From Mycolicibacterium sp. lyk4-40-TYG-92 (GTDB lineage: Bacteria; Actinomycetota; Actinomycetes; Mycobacteriales; Mycobacteriaceae), in assembly GCF_030209435.1 (NCBI RefSeq), contig NZ_JARVRX010000001.1, forward strand, positions 310,001-374,000: DNA of 64,000 nt, written 5' to 3'. Every line of letters begins with the position of its first letter. Position 1 is the first letter of the stretch. The translations under genes and the position numbers were made by a program. Below are positions 1-8,891 of this stretch, piece after piece. A model generated the notes under the pieces. It did not search any database. It worked only from the letters and a program-made list of their open reading frames with translations, and was not told where the DNA came from.

Positions 1-396
1 CAGTTCAACACGAGCATCGACCAGCTGCAGCAGCTGATCACCGGCCTGGCCGAGGGACGGGACCCGATCGCCGGTGCCATCGGCCCGCTGGCCTCGGCCG
101 AGAACGACCTGACCGAGATGCTGCAGAAGTCACGGCGCCCGGTGCAGGGCGTCATCGAGAACGCCCGCCCGTTCGCGCAGCGCATGTATGAGCGCCGAGC
201 TGAAGTGAACCCGGTCATCGAGAACCTCGCGGAGAACTACCTGCGGCTCAACGCCCTGGGTGCGTACGGCGCGTTCTTCAACATCTACTACTGCTCGGTC
301 AAGATCAAGATGAGCGGCCCCGCGGGCAGCGACCTGATCGTGCCGTTCGGTGGTCCTGCGGATCCGTCGAAGGGCAGGTGCTCCGAAAATGGCTAA
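1..396 (+). CDS. mceB: Mce family protein, MceB-type (C-terminal part, cut by window start)
   Basis: Reading frame 1 is open from base 1 to the TAA at 394-396 and encodes the last 131 residues of an Mce protein. The visible part is the helical Mce region (repeated Gln/Leu-rich heptads around LQQLITGLAEG) and the typical MceB end with NIYYCSVKIKMSGPAG and a Cys-containing tail GRCSENG. MceB subunits are periplasmic MCE-domain proteins that assemble with MceA-F into the lipid-uptake channel fed by YrbE permeases. The conserved MCE domain itself lies outside the window. The gene overlaps mceC by 8 bases, so the two are translationally coupled. The B assignment rests on the gene order B-C-D-E(lipoprotein)-F. 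Confidence 0.85.
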   Translation, partial: QFNTSIDQLQQLITGLAEGRDPIAGAIGPLASAENDLTEMLQKSRRPVQGVIENARPFAQRMYERRAEVNPVIENLAENYLRLNALGAYGAFFNIYYCSVKIKMSGPAGSDLIVPFGGPADPSKGRCSENG

Positions 397-1444
397 GCCG
401 GAAAAGGATCCGGTCCGCACCGGCGTACTCGGCGTCTTCCTCGTGACGTGCCTCGTGCTGATCTCGTTCGGGTACACCGGACTGCCGTTCTTTCCGCAGG
501 GCAAGAACTACTCGGCGTTCTTCAGCGACGCCGGCGGCATCACGCCGGGCAGCGACGTCCGGGTCTCGGGCATCAGGGTCGGCAAGGTCGGCACCGTGGA
601 GCTCGCCGGTACGTCGGCGAAGGTGAACTTCACCGTCGACCGACAGATCCGGGTCGGCGACCAGTCGCTGGTGTCGATCAAGACCGACACGGTGCTGGGT
701 CAGAAGTCCCTCTGGGTGACCCCGAAGGGTACGAAGGAATCAACGGTTATCCCGTTGGGCCGCACCACGACTCCGTACACGATCAACACCGCGCTGCAGG
801 ACCTCGGGCAGAACACCAGCGAGCTGGACAAGCCGCAGATGGAGCAGGCCCTCAAGGTGCTGACCGACACGTTGCACGACGCGACGCCGCAACTTCGTGG
901 CGCGCTCGACGGTGTGGCTTCCCTGTCGCGGAGCCTCAACAAGCGCGACCAGGCGCTCGAACAGCTTCTGGGCCACGCCAAGAAGGTGTCGGACACTTTG
1001 GCGCAGCGCGCCGACCAGGTGAACAAGCTGGTGATCGACGGCAATCAGCTGTTCGCCGCACTGGATGAACGGCGTCAGTCCCTGAGCACGCTGATCTCCG
1101 GTATCCGTGGTGTCTCGCAACAGCTTTCCGGGTTCGTCGCCGACAACAAGCGCGAGTTCGGTCCGGCCCTCAAGCAGCTGAACCTGGTGATGGACGAATT
1201 GCTGAAGCGCAAGGAGCACATCAGTGAGGCGCTCAAGCGGTTGCCGGGTTACGCCACGGCGCTGGGCGAGGTGGTCGGTAACGGCCCGGGCTTCAACATC
1301 AACCTGTACGGCCTGCCGCCGGCGACGATGTCGGAAGTCCTGCTCGACACGTACTTCCAGCCGGGCAAGCTGCCTGCCAGCCTCGGCGACATGCTGAAGG
1401 GCTACATCTCTGAACGGATCGTCGTGAGGCCGAAGTCGCCATGA
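389..1444 (+). CDS. mceC: Mce family protein MceC
   Basis: This 351-residue Mce subunit starts at ATG 389 (MAKPEKDPVRTG). The frame stays open upstream to 350, but the 389 ATG gives the normal Mce start and an 8-base overlap with mceB. One membrane anchor (about residues 12-30) is followed by the MCE domain (about residues 38-118, with the SDVRVSGIRVGKVG and VSIKTDTVLGQKSL stretches) and a long alpha-helical region. It would form part of the periplasmic needle that shuttles lipids, and probably sterols if this is mce4, from the mycomembrane to the YrbE permease. The stop codon overlaps the mceD start (ATGA at 1441-1444). Confidence 0.9.
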   Translation: MAKPEKDPVRTGVLGVFLVTCLVLISFGYTGLPFFPQGKNYSAFFSDAGGITPGSDVRVSGIRVGKVGTVELAGTSAKVNFTVDRQIRVGDQSLVSIKTDTVLGQKSLWVTPKGTKESTVIPLGRTTTPYTINTALQDLGQNTSELDKPQMEQALKVLTDTLHDATPQLRGALDGVASLSRSLNKRDQALEQLLGHAKKVSDTLAQRADQVNKLVIDGNQLFAALDERRQSLSTLISGIRGVSQQLSGFVADNKREFGPALKQLNLVMDELLKRKEHISEALKRLPGYATALGEVVGNGPGFNINLYGLPPATMSEVLLDTYFQPGKLPASLGDMLKGYISERIVVRPKSP

Positions 1445-2862
1445 TGAAGAACATGTCACGTGGGGCGATCCTTGCGGTCGTAGCCCTGGTAGTCGCGCTG
1501 GTGGCTGCCGGCGCCTACCTGCTCTGGCCGTCGCGTGGTGGCCACAAGGTGGTGGCCTACTTCACCAATGCCGTCGGCCTGTACGCGGGCGACGACGTGC
1601 GGGTGCTCGGGGTTCCGGTCGGCACCATCGATTCGGTTGAGCCGCAGCCCAATTCGGTCAAGGTCTCCATGACCGTGCAGGACGGCGTGAAGATCCCGGC
1701 CGACGCGCGGGCGATCATCATCTCGCCGAACCTGGTCGCGGCCCGGTTCGTGCAGTTCACCCCGGCCTACAACGGTGGTGCGGCGCTGGCCAACGGCGCC
1801 GAGGTGCCGCTGAGCCGGACCGGTGTTCCGGTCGAGTGGGACGACGTCAAGAAGCAGCTGACCCAGCTCAGCGCGCAGCTCGGTCCGCAGGACGGCGCGC
1901 CGCAGGGCCCGCTGGGTGCGTTCATCAACCAGGCCGCCGACACCCTCGACGGCAAGGGCGACTCGTTCCGCAGCGCGTTGCGTGAGCTGTCGCAAACCGC
2001 TGGGCGCCTTGGCGATTCGCGCGGGGACGTGTTCGGCACGATCAAGAACCTGCAGATTCTGGTGAACGCGCTGTCGAACAGCAACGAACAGATCGTGCAG
2101 TTCACCGATCACGTCGCATCGGTCTCACAGGTGCTGGCGGAGAGCTCGGCCGGCCTGGACCAGACCCTCGGTGCCCTCAACCAGGCGCTCGGTGATGTCA
2201 AAGGCCTGCTGAAGGACAACAACAAGGCCCTGATCGACCAGGTTGGCAAGCTGGCCGAATTCACCCAGGTGCTGACCGACAACAGCGACAACATCGAGCA
2301 GATTCTGCACGTGACGCCCAACGGTCTGGCCAACTTCTACAACATCTACAACCCGGCGCAGGGTTCCCTGGACGGTCTGCTGTCGCTGCCGAACTTCTCC
2401 AACCCGGTGCAGTTCCTGTGCGGCGGTAACTTCGACGTCGGCGCCACTCCGGACAACTACAAGCGGTCGGAGATCTGCCGTCAGCGTATGGGCCCCGTGC
2501 TGCGTCGTATCGCGATGAACTACCCGCCGGTGCTGTTCCACCCGATCAACAGCATCACGGCATACAAGGGCCAGGTCATCTACGACACCCCGCAGACCGA
2601 GGCCAAGGCGCAGACCCCGGTGCCGTACCTGCAGTGGAATGCCGCACCGGGCGTCATCCCGCCGAAGGTCCAGCCGGATGGGACGCTCAGCGACCTGATC
2701 CTGCCGCCGCCGGCCGTTACGGGCCAGATTTCGCCGGCCGCGCCGCCGATGGGACCGGGTTCGACGCCGCTGAACGGTTCGGGCCCGCTGCCCGGGCCCG
2801 CCCCGGCGCCCGCAGCTCCGGCGGGCGCACCGCTGCCCGCTGAAGCCGGAGGTGGCAACTGA
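1441..2862 (+). CDS. mceD: Mce family protein MceD
   Basis: The product has 473 residues. An N-terminal membrane anchor (about residues 7-29) precedes the MCE domain (about residues 37-120, with DDVRVLGVPVGTID and AIIISPNLVAARFVQ). A long helical domain with amphipathic heptads follows, ending in a Pro/Ala/Gly-rich tail over roughly the last 60 residues, as is usual for MceD proteins. ATG 1441 overlaps the mceC stop. The next codon (1444) is also ATG, so the exact start is uncertain by one residue. It is an extracytoplasmic subunit of the lipid-import complex and overlaps mceE by one base (TGATG). Confidence 0.9.
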   Translation: MMKNMSRGAILAVVALVVALVAAGAYLLWPSRGGHKVVAYFTNAVGLYAGDDVRVLGVPVGTIDSVEPQPNSVKVSMTVQDGVKIPADARAIIISPNLVAARFVQFTPAYNGGAALANGAEVPLSRTGVPVEWDDVKKQLTQLSAQLGPQDGAPQGPLGAFINQAADTLDGKGDSFRSALRELSQTAGRLGDSRGDVFGTIKNLQILVNALSNSNEQIVQFTDHVASVSQVLAESSAGLDQTLGALNQALGDVKGLLKDNNKALIDQVGKLAEFTQVLTDNSDNIEQILHVTPNGLANFYNIYNPAQGSLDGLLSLPNFSNPVQFLCGGNFDVGATPDNYKRSEICRQRMGPVLRRIAMNYPPVLFHPINSITAYKGQVIYDTPQTEAKAQTPVPYLQWNAAPGVIPPKVQPDGTLSDLILPPPAVTGQISPAAPPMGPGSTPLNGSGPLPGPAPAPAAPAGAPLPAEAGGGN

Positions 2863-4031
2863 TGAAGACGGTTGTGAAAGTCCTGGCACTCGGATCGAGT
2901 GCCGTGGTGCTCGCCGGTTGCCAGTTCGGCGGCCTGAACTCGCTGGACATGCCGGGCACCCAGGGCCACGGCGCCGGTTCGTACACCATCACCGTGCAGC
3001 TGCCCGACGTCGCGACGTTGCCGCAGAACTCGCCGGTGATGGTCCACGACGTCACCGTCGGCAGCGTGTCGGGCCTGGATGCGGTCCAGCGCCCCGACGG
3101 CACGTTCTACGCCGCGGCGAAGCTGTCGATCAACGGCGATGTGAAGCTGCCGGCGAACGCCAGAGCGAAGGTCGCCCAGACCTCGCTGCTGGGTTCGCAG
3201 CATGTCCAGCTGTCGGAACCGGTCGGGGAGGCCCCACAAGGCCGGCTCAAGCAGGGCTCGGAGATTCCGCTGGCACACACCGGCCGCTACCCGACCACCG
3301 AAGAGGTGCTGTCGTCGCTGGGTCTGGTGGTGAACAAGGGCAATCTCGGTGCGCTGCAGGACATCACCGATGAGGCCTACGCCGCGGTCGCCGGGCGGGC
3401 CGGTCAGTTCGTCGACTTCATCCCGCGGCTGGCCGAGCTCACCCAGTCCCTGGACAAGCAGACCACCGACATCATCGGAGCCATGGACGGGCTGAACCGC
3501 TTCGCCTCGATCTTGGCGAAGAGCAAGGACAGCCTGGGCCGCACGCTGGACACGCTGCCGGGTGCGATCAAGGTCCTCAACGACAACCGCAAGAACATCG
3601 TGGATGCGTTCACCGCACTGCGGAAGCTCGCGGTGGTGGGCGCGAAGGTCATGACCGCGACGAAGGATGACTTCGCGGCGGACTTCAAGGACATATTCCC
3701 GGTGATCAAGGCGTTCAACGACAACGCCGACGAATTCATCCACGACCTTGACCTGTTGCCGACGTTCCCGTTCTCCAACAAGTACTTCCGCAACGCGGTG
3801 CGTGGCGACTACTTGAACGTGTACGTGACGTTCGATCTGACGCTGCGCCGTCTCGGCGAGACGGTCTTCACCACCTCGGGGGCCTTCGACCCGAACATGC
3901 GGCACCTGGACGAGATCGTCAACCCGCCGGACTTCCTGTTGGGTGCGCTGGCGAACCTGTCCGGACAGGCCGCCGATCCGTTCCAGATTCCAGCAGGCAC
4001 AGCGACGCAACATGGAGGGGTGAAGCCGTAA
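2862..4031 (+). CDS. mceE: Mce family lipoprotein MceE (LprN-type)
   Basis: The product has 389 residues. Instead of a plain anchor it has a lipoprotein signal peptide: a charged start (MKTVVK), a hydrophobic stretch, and the lipobox LAGC with the modified cysteine at residue 20. The MCE domain follows at about residues 38-120 (NSPVMVHDVTVGSVSG; KVAQTSLLGSQHVQL), then the helical tail. A lipid-anchored E subunit is the hallmark of mycobacterial mce operons; in mce4 it is called LprN. ATG 2862 shares a base with the mceD stop, and the stop TAA shares a base with the mceF ATG at 4031, so the block is translated as one unit. Confidence 0.92.
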   Translation: MKTVVKVLALGSSAVVLAGCQFGGLNSLDMPGTQGHGAGSYTITVQLPDVATLPQNSPVMVHDVTVGSVSGLDAVQRPDGTFYAAAKLSINGDVKLPANARAKVAQTSLLGSQHVQLSEPVGEAPQGRLKQGSEIPLAHTGRYPTTEEVLSSLGLVVNKGNLGALQDITDEAYAAVAGRAGQFVDFIPRLAELTQSLDKQTTDIIGAMDGLNRFASILAKSKDSLGRTLDTLPGAIKVLNDNRKNIVDAFTALRKLAVVGAKVMTATKDDFAADFKDIFPVIKAFNDNADEFIHDLDLLPTFPFSNKYFRNAVRGDYLNVYVTFDLTLRRLGETVFTTSGAFDPNMRHLDEIVNPPDFLLGALANLSGQAADPFQIPAGTATQHGGVKP

Positions 4032-5689
4032 TGTTGTTGACCCGTCTTGCGCGTTTCCAGCTGGCGATCTTCGGTGTCGTCACCGTCATCTGCCTCGCGC
4101 TGATCACGACGTCGTACCTGCACCTGCCGGCCGCGCTCGGTCTCGGTGTCTACAACGTCGACGCCAAGTTCGTCGTCGGTGGCGGCATCTACCAGAACGC
4201 CAACGTCACCTACCGCGGCGTGACGGTCGGCCGCGTGACGAACGTCGGCCTGACCGACAACGGTGTGACGGCCCGGATGCGGCTCAACACCGACACCTCG
4301 GTGCCGGACAACGTCACCGCCACGGTCAAGAGCGTGTCCGCGATCGGTGAGCAGTACATCGACCTGGTGCCGCCCGCCAACCCCTCGAAGAACACACTCA
4401 AGGACGGCGCCACCATCGGCGTCGACCGGACCGCGGTCGGCCAGGACATCGTGGACCTGCTCAACCAGGCCCAGAGTCTGGTCAGCAGCATCAGCAACAC
4501 CCGCTTGCAGGACCTGTTGCGCGAGTCGTTCAAGGCGTTCAACGGATCGGGCCCGGAACTGTCGCGGATGATCCAGTCGTCGCGACTGCTGGTGGACGAG
4601 GCCAACGCGAACACCAACGAGATCAACAAGCTGCTCGATCAGGCCGGACCGCTGCTGAAGGCGCAGATCCGCGCCGGTGCCGATCTGAAGACGATGGCGA
4701 GCAGCCTCGCGACGCTGACCGGTGAGGCCGCCCAGGCCGACCCGCAGATTCGGTCGGTGCTCAAGACCGTCCCGGGCGCCGTCGACACCGTCAATGAGAC
4801 GTTCGACGGCATCCGTCCGACGTTCCCGGTGCTGGCGGCGAACCTCGCCAACTTCGGCCGGATCGGCGTGATCTATCACAAGTCGATCGAGCAGGCCCTG
4901 GTGATCTTCCCGGCGCTGATCGCGGCACTGCTGACGGACGCCGGCCAGTTGCCCATCGACGAGGGCGGCAAGCTGGACTTCAAGATCAGCCTCGGCCAGC
5001 CGCCGTGCATGACGGGCTTCGTTCCGGCCCCGGAGATCCGGACGCCGGCCGACACCACCCTGCGCGAACTGCCGAAGGATCTGTACTGCAAGACGGCGCA
5101 GAACGATCCGAGCACCGTCCGCGGTGCCCGCAACTACCCGTGCATGGAGTACCCGGGCAAGCGTGCCCCCACGGTCCAGCTCTGCCGCGACCCGCGTGGT
5201 TACGTGCCGATCGGCAGCAACCCGTGGCGTGGCCCGCCGGTGCCGTACGACGTCCCGGTCACCGACCCGCGGAACATCACGCCGCCGAACCGGTTCCCGA
5301 ACATCCCGCCGGGAGCCGACTACGACCCGGGCCCACCGTCGGTGCAGTTGCCGCCGGGCGTGCCCGCTGGGCCGGGACCTGCGCCCAACGCGCCGTTCCC
5401 GCTGCCGTATCCGCCGAGCGATCCGGGTCCGCAGCCCCTGCCCTGGCCGTTCTTCGCGCCGCCGGATCAGGTGACTCCGCCGTACGCGATCAACAACCCG
5501 CCGGCGCCCGGCCCCGAGGGCCAGCCGCAGGCAAGCGGGCCGAAGGGGCCGCAGAGTACGACGTACGATGCGAATACCGGGGTCTTCGTTGACCCTGCCG
5601 GCGGTACGGGAGTGTTCAACGCCGGCTCGAGTAACGGCGACACAGGCGAGTCCTGGGTCGACCTGATGAAGGATCCAAGGCAGGTTTGA
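4031..5689 (+). CDS. mceF: Mce family protein MceF
   Basis: This 552-residue last core Mce subunit has a membrane anchor at about residues 8-30 and an MCE domain at about 38-118 (NVTYRGVTVGRVTNVG; VKSVSAIGEQYIDLVPP). A helical region runs to about residue 290, followed by a Cys-containing segment and a very Pro-rich C-terminus of about 130 residues. The long proline tail fits MceF proteins of the mce4 type, but I cannot tell mce4 from mce1 by sequence alone; the otsA neighbour favours mce4. It ends in TGATG with the next gene. Confidence 0.9.
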   Translation: MLLTRLARFQLAIFGVVTVICLALITTSYLHLPAALGLGVYNVDAKFVVGGGIYQNANVTYRGVTVGRVTNVGLTDNGVTARMRLNTDTSVPDNVTATVKSVSAIGEQYIDLVPPANPSKNTLKDGATIGVDRTAVGQDIVDLLNQAQSLVSSISNTRLQDLLRESFKAFNGSGPELSRMIQSSRLLVDEANANTNEINKLLDQAGPLLKAQIRAGADLKTMASSLATLTGEAAQADPQIRSVLKTVPGAVDTVNETFDGIRPTFPVLAANLANFGRIGVIYHKSIEQALVIFPALIAALLTDAGQLPIDEGGKLDFKISLGQPPCMTGFVPAPEIRTPADTTLRELPKDLYCKTAQNDPSTVRGARNYPCMEYPGKRAPTVQLCRDPRGYVPIGSNPWRGPPVPYDVPVTDPRNITPPNRFPNIPPGADYDPGPPSVQLPPGVPAGPGPAPNAPFPLPYPPSDPGPQPLPWPFFAPPDQVTPPYAINNPPAPGPEGQPQASGPKGPQSTTYDANTGVFVDPAGGTGVFNAGSSNGDTGESWVDLMKDPRQV

Positions 5690-6414
5690 TGAGTGACGAA
5701 CCGGCTGCGACGGACAAGACGTCGGAGCCGCCGGTAACCCGCGTGCGTCGGCGGGCCTCACGGCCCGCCGGCACCGCCGGTTCAGCAGAGGCAACAGTGC
5801 TCGACGTGGCGATTCCGTCGACCACGAGCAGGACATCAGCAACCGAATCGGCGACCACCAAGGCACGGCCCGCGGTCCGGGCGCTGCGGCGGCAACCGCA
5901 CCGGTCGCTGGTCATGACGATCGGCCTGGCAGTCGTCGCCGTGCTTGTGGCGGCCCTGGCCGGCGGCACCTGGTTCCTCTGGCACGGCAACGGGCAGATC
6001 GAGGCGACGCAGGACCGTGATCAGCGGTTCGTGGACACCGCGAAGCAGACCGTGGTCAACATGTTCAGTTACACGCAGAACACCGTCGACGAGAGCGTGA
6101 ACCGATTCGTCAACGGCATCGGCCCCGGCCCGCTGCGCGACATGATGAACCAGAGCAACAACGCCGAGAACCTGAAATATCTGTTCAAGCAGACGCAGGC
6201 CAACTCGGAGGCCGTCATCACCGCGGCGGCGCTGGAGAGCGTCGACAACACCTCCAACATCGCGAAGGTGCTGGTGACGGTCCGCGTGACCCTGAGTGAC
6301 CTCAACGGGGTACCGCAGCCGTCGTCGCCCTACCGGCAGCGCGTGTTCATCCGCGAGGACGACAGCGGTCACATGGCGGCCTATGACATCAAGTACCCGG
6401 ACGGAGGCAACTGA
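5689..6414 (+). CDS. Mce-associated membrane protein (Mas family)
   Basis: The product has 241 residues. A disordered Ser/Thr/Pro/Ala-rich N-terminus of about 70 residues is followed by one transmembrane helix (about residues 78-100, VMTIGLAVVAVLVAALAGG) and an extracytoplasmic NTF2-like fold (FVDTAKQTVVNMFSYTQNTVDESVNRF; KVLVTVRVTLSD). This is the layout of Mas proteins encoded at the end of mce operons, which stabilise the transporter. The start is the ATG at 5689 overlapping the mceF stop; an in-frame TTG at 5686 is rejected. It is coupled to the next gene by a TGATG overlap at 6412-6416. Confidence 0.85.
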   Translation: MSDEPAATDKTSEPPVTRVRRRASRPAGTAGSAEATVLDVAIPSTTSRTSATESATTKARPAVRALRRQPHRSLVMTIGLAVVAVLVAALAGGTWFLWHGNGQIEATQDRDQRFVDTAKQTVVNMFSYTQNTVDESVNRFVNGIGPGPLRDMMNQSNNAENLKYLFKQTQANSEAVITAAALESVDNTSNIAKVLVTVRVTLSDLNGVPQPSSPYRQRVFIREDDSGHMAAYDIKYPDGGN

Positions 6415-6899
6415 TGAAGCGGTTGCTGGTAGCGCTCGGCGCCCTGTTGGCGGTTGCCGTGGTGGCGCTCGGTGCGGTCGGCGGCGCGACGTTCTGGAAC
6501 CATGTTCAGCTCACCGGTGAGCAGGAGACCGCTGCCGAGCTGCCGGACCTGGCCAAGGTGCAGATCCCGCAGATCCTCGGCTATGAGTACTCCCATATCC
6601 AGGAAGCCACGACCAAGGCGCTGACCCTGATGACGCCGGAGTTCCGCAAGCGGTACGAGGAACTGACCGCTGCGAACAACATCTTCAGCGAAGCGGCCAA
6701 GCGCAAGCTCGTCAGTCAGGTGAATGTCGTTGGCGCGGGCATGATGTCGTCGCACCGCGATTCGGGCTCGGTGCTGGTGTTCGTCAACCGGGTCGTCACC
6801 GACGAACGCAAGCAACCCAACTACGAGGGCAGCCGGCTGCGGGTCGACTACCGCAAGATCAACGGCAAGTGGTTGATCGACGAGATGGCGAAGGTCTAG
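6414..6899 (+). CDS. Mce-associated protein (Mas family, second copy)
   Basis: The product has 161 residues: one N-terminal transmembrane helix (about residues 4-26) and an extracytoplasmic NTF2-like domain (KVQIPQILGYEYSHIQEATTKALTLMTPEF; RKINGKWLIDEMAKV). It is a shorter paralogue of the gene before it. Pairs of such genes close mce operons in mycobacteria. It is the last gene of the operon: the stop at 6897-6899 is followed 10 bases later by a strong hairpin. The exact biochemical role is not known; an accessory role in assembling or stabilising the Mce complex is inferred from family and position. Confidence 0.85.
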   Translation: MKRLLVALGALLAVAVVALGAVGGATFWNHVQLTGEQETAAELPDLAKVQIPQILGYEYSHIQEATTKALTLMTPEFRKRYEELTAANNIFSEAAKRKLVSQVNVVGAGMMSSHRDSGSVLVFVNRVVTDERKQPNYEGSRLRVDYRKINGKWLIDEMAKV

Positions 6900-6909
6900 A
6901 TCGAACACG

Positions 6910-6945
6910 ATTCAGGCCCCGGAGCGGTTGCTCCGGGGCCTGAAT
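6910..6945. terminator. Bidirectional hairpin terminator between the mce operon and otsA
   Basis: A perfect 16-bp inverted repeat (arms 6910-6925 and 6930-6945, 4-base loop GGTT) lies in the 56-base gap between two convergent genes. Eleven of the pairs nearest the loop are nearly all G-C. There is no T-run on either side, which is the usual mycobacterial form of intrinsic terminator. It can serve both strands equally. Confidence 0.85.
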
Positions 6946-6955
6946 TCTGGGTCGG

Positions 6956-8461
6956 TCAGTCGCGGGTGTGCGCCAGGGCGTCGAGGAACGCCCGGGCCCA
7001 GCGGTCGACGTCGTGGGCCAGCACCTGACGACGCAGCGCACGCATCCGGCGGCGGCCCTCTTCGGGGGACTGCGTGAGGGCGTCGGCTATCGCGTCCTTG
7101 ACCCCGTCCAGGTGGTGGGGGTTGGTCAGGTATGCCTGGCGCAATTCCTCTGCGGCGCCGGTGAATTCGCTGAGTACGAGCGCGCCGCCGAGGTCGCTGC
7201 GGCACGCCACGTACTCCTTGGCCACCAGGTTCATGCCGTCACGTAGCGGCGTCACCAGCATGACGTCGGCGGCGACGAAGAACGCGATGAGTTCTTCACG
7301 GCCGATCGCCCGGTGCATGTAGTGCACCACCGCGTGACCGACCTCGCTGTACTCGCCGTTGATGTGCCCGACCTGGCGCTCGATGTCCTCCCGCATGACC
7401 TTGTAGCTGTCCACGCGTTCGCGGCTCGGGGTGGCCAGCTGGACCAGCACGGTGTCGTGCCGGTTGGCCCGGCCTTCGGCGAGCAGTTCGGAGAACGCGC
7501 GCAGCCGTACGTCGATGCCCTTGGTGTAGTCCAGCCGGTCCACGCCCAGCATGATCTTGCGCGGGTTGCCCAGCTCATCGCGGATCTGACGGGCTCGCTG
7601 CCGGATGGTGCGACTGCGGGCCTGGGCGTCCATCGCTGCGGAGTCGATCGAGATGGGGAACGCGCCGACCCTGACGGTGCGATCGTCATGGTTCACCTCG
7701 CCGAACCGGGACCGGACGCCGATGGTGTGGCGGGTGGTGTTGGCGTCGAGCAGCCGGCGGGCCAGCACCAGGAAGTTCTGTGCACCACCGGGCAGGTGGA
7801 AGCCCACCAGGTCGGCGCCGAGCAGGCCCTCGATGATCTCGGTGCGCCACGGCATCTGCATGAACAGCTCGACGGGCGGGAACGGGATGTGCAGGAAGAA
7901 CCCGATGGTCAGATCGGGACGCAGCGCCCGCAGCATCTTGGGGACCAGCTGCAGCTGATAGTCCTGCACCCAGACGGTCGCGCCCTTGGCTGCGGTGCGG
8001 GCCGCGGCCTCGGCGAAGCGGCGGTTGACCGCGACGTAGGCGTCCCACCAGTGCCGGTGGTAGATGGGCTTGACGATGACGTCGTGGTACAGCGGCCACA
8101 GCGTCGCGTTCGAGAAGCCCTCGTAGTAATCGGCGATGTCGTCGGCCGACATGCTGACCGGACACATCGTGAACTCGTCCTGGACGATCGGGTCTTCGTC
8201 ACTGTCGGCGACGCCGGGCCAGCCGATCCAGGCGCCGCGCTGCTTGCGCAGCAGCGGCTCCAGTGCGGTGACGAGCCCGCCGGGGCTGCGTTTGAAGGTG
8301 ACCGAACCGTCGGGCAGACGTTCCATGTCGACGGGCAGCCGGTTGGCGACCACGACGAAGTCGGAGTTGCCGACGGGCTTCGCGGCGGACTTTCCGCCCT
8401 TGGAGGTTTTGGGACTCGCGGTGGACGCCGCAGAAGCGTCGTTGCCTCCGCGGGCCGTCAC
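6956..8461 (-). CDS. otsA: Trehalose-6-phosphate synthase OtsA (GT20)
   Basis: The enzyme makes trehalose-6-phosphate from a nucleoside-diphosphate-glucose donor and glucose-6-phosphate, in the cytosolic OtsAB route to trehalose. The 501-residue product carries the GT20 hallmarks: VVVANRLPV near residue 40, the glycine-rich SPGGLVTAL loop, [30 protein letters not shown] and the C-terminal [14 protein letters not shown]. The frame is open to 8512, but GTG 8461 is chosen because it overlaps the TGA of the upstream 54-codon ORF (GTGA) and gives the length usual for mycobacterial OtsA (about 500). It faces the mce operon tail-to-tail, as in the mce4 region of M. tuberculosis. Confidence 0.93.
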   Translation of the reverse strand: MTARGGNDASAASTASPKTSKGGKSAAKPVGNSDFVVVANRLPVDMERLPDGSVTFKRSPGGLVTALEPLLRKQRGAWIGWPGVADSDEDPIVQDEFTMCPVSMSADDIADYYEGFSNATLWPLYHDVIVKPIYHRHWWDAYVAVNRRFAEAAARTAAKGATVWVQDYQLQLVPKMLRALRPDLTIGFFLHIPFPPVELFMQMPWRTEIIEGLLGADLVGFHLPGGAQNFLVLARRLLDANTTRHTIGVRSRFGEVNHDDRTVRVGAFPISIDSAAMDAQARSRTIRQRARQIRDELGNPRKIMLGVDRLDYTKGIDVRLRAFSELLAEGRANRHDTVLVQLATPSRERVDSYKVMREDIERQVGHINGEYSEVGHAVVHYMHRAIGREELIAFFVAADVMLVTPLRDGMNLVAKEYVACRSDLGGALVLSEFTGAAEELRQAYLTNPHHLDGVKDAIADALTQSPEEGRRRMRALRRQVLAHDVDRWARAFLDALAHTRD

Positions 8462-8622
8462 GCGTCGAGCTTCGTGGGCCCGATACCCAGCATCGACAGG
8501 AACATGCGACATTCGTCGGCGTCGTTGGCGTACGCGGCTACGACGCGGCGGGCCTGACGGGCGGTGCTGTCGGCCAGGGGCTCCACGTCGCCGATATCTG
8601 CGGGATCAGTTTTTGCAGGCAT
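8458..8622 (-). CDS. 54-residue conserved small protein upstream of otsA
   Basis: ATG 8622 to TGA 8458 encodes 54 residues: [20 protein letters not shown], then [20 protein letters not shown], then [13 protein letters not shown]. It is acidic to neutral with one amphipathic helix (about residues 20-42). The small ORF sits in the position of the short gene next to otsA in M. tuberculosis (Rv3489, recalled from memory). Two signs support expression. A TAAGGT box (8629-8634) lies exactly 6 bases before the ATG, and the stop overlaps the otsA GTG. Its function is unknown; the overlap makes otsA translation depend on translating this peptide. Confidence 0.75.
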   Translation of the reverse strand: MPAKTDPADIGDVEPLADSTARQARRVVAAYANDADECRMFLSMLGIGPTKLDA

Positions 8623-8628
8623 TACACA

Positions 8629-8634
8629 ACCTTA
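8629..8634 (-). promoter_or_regulatory. -10 box of the 54-aa ORF/otsA operon (leaderless)
   Basis: TAAGGT on the minus strand is followed by TGTGTA and the ATG at 8622. The 6-base spacing predicts that transcription starts at or next to the A of the ATG, giving a leaderless mRNA. Confidence 0.65.
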
Positions 8635-8824
8635 GGCGACTGTTGTTACGGGCTGGAACTCACCGACGCGTGCGGGTGTGCTTCGCCCGGCGCAGGGAAT
8701 GCCGTCGACCTGGCCGAGCTGGCTGGGCGCCGCTTGCTCATGGCGTCACCGCTTTCGTCGGGGAAATTTCAGCGTACGCCCAGGTGCTGTGCACCGAGCG
8801 GGCGAATTCGCCGCCCTACCAGCA

Positions 8825-8853
8825 TTGTGTACAACTTTTGAAAAGTGTATACA
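8825..8853 (+). promoter_or_regulatory. SDR promoter with embedded palindrome
   Basis: TTGTGT (8825-8830) and TATACA (8848-8853) are separated by 17 bases and resemble -35 and -10 boxes. The spacer holds a perfect ACTTTT-G-AAAAGT inverted repeat (8834-8846), extended imperfectly by GTACA and GTATAC on its flanks. The AT-rich, symmetric stretch stands out from the GC-rich surroundings. It is a likely repressor operator for the SDR gene that starts at 8892. Confidence 0.6.
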
Positions 8854-8891
8854 GGACGTGTCCCCGTCGATTTGTCCAGAGGAGTACGTCG

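Noticed and set aside
2580..4013. Open frame of 477 codons on the minus strand opposite mceD/mceE
   Set aside because: It overlaps two intact Mce genes and has shadow composition only.
3809..5866. Long open frame (685 codons) on the minus strand opposite mceE/mceF
   Set aside because: Arg/Gly/Val-rich composition with no domain. It is the usual antisense shadow of GC-rich coding DNA over well-supported Mce genes.
6910..6945. Regulatory operator
   Set aside because: It lies between two convergent stops, so the perfect hairpin is better explained as a terminator.
7313..8557. Open frame of 414 codons opposite otsA
   Set aside because: No start signal or family feature; otsA on the other strand has all its motifs.
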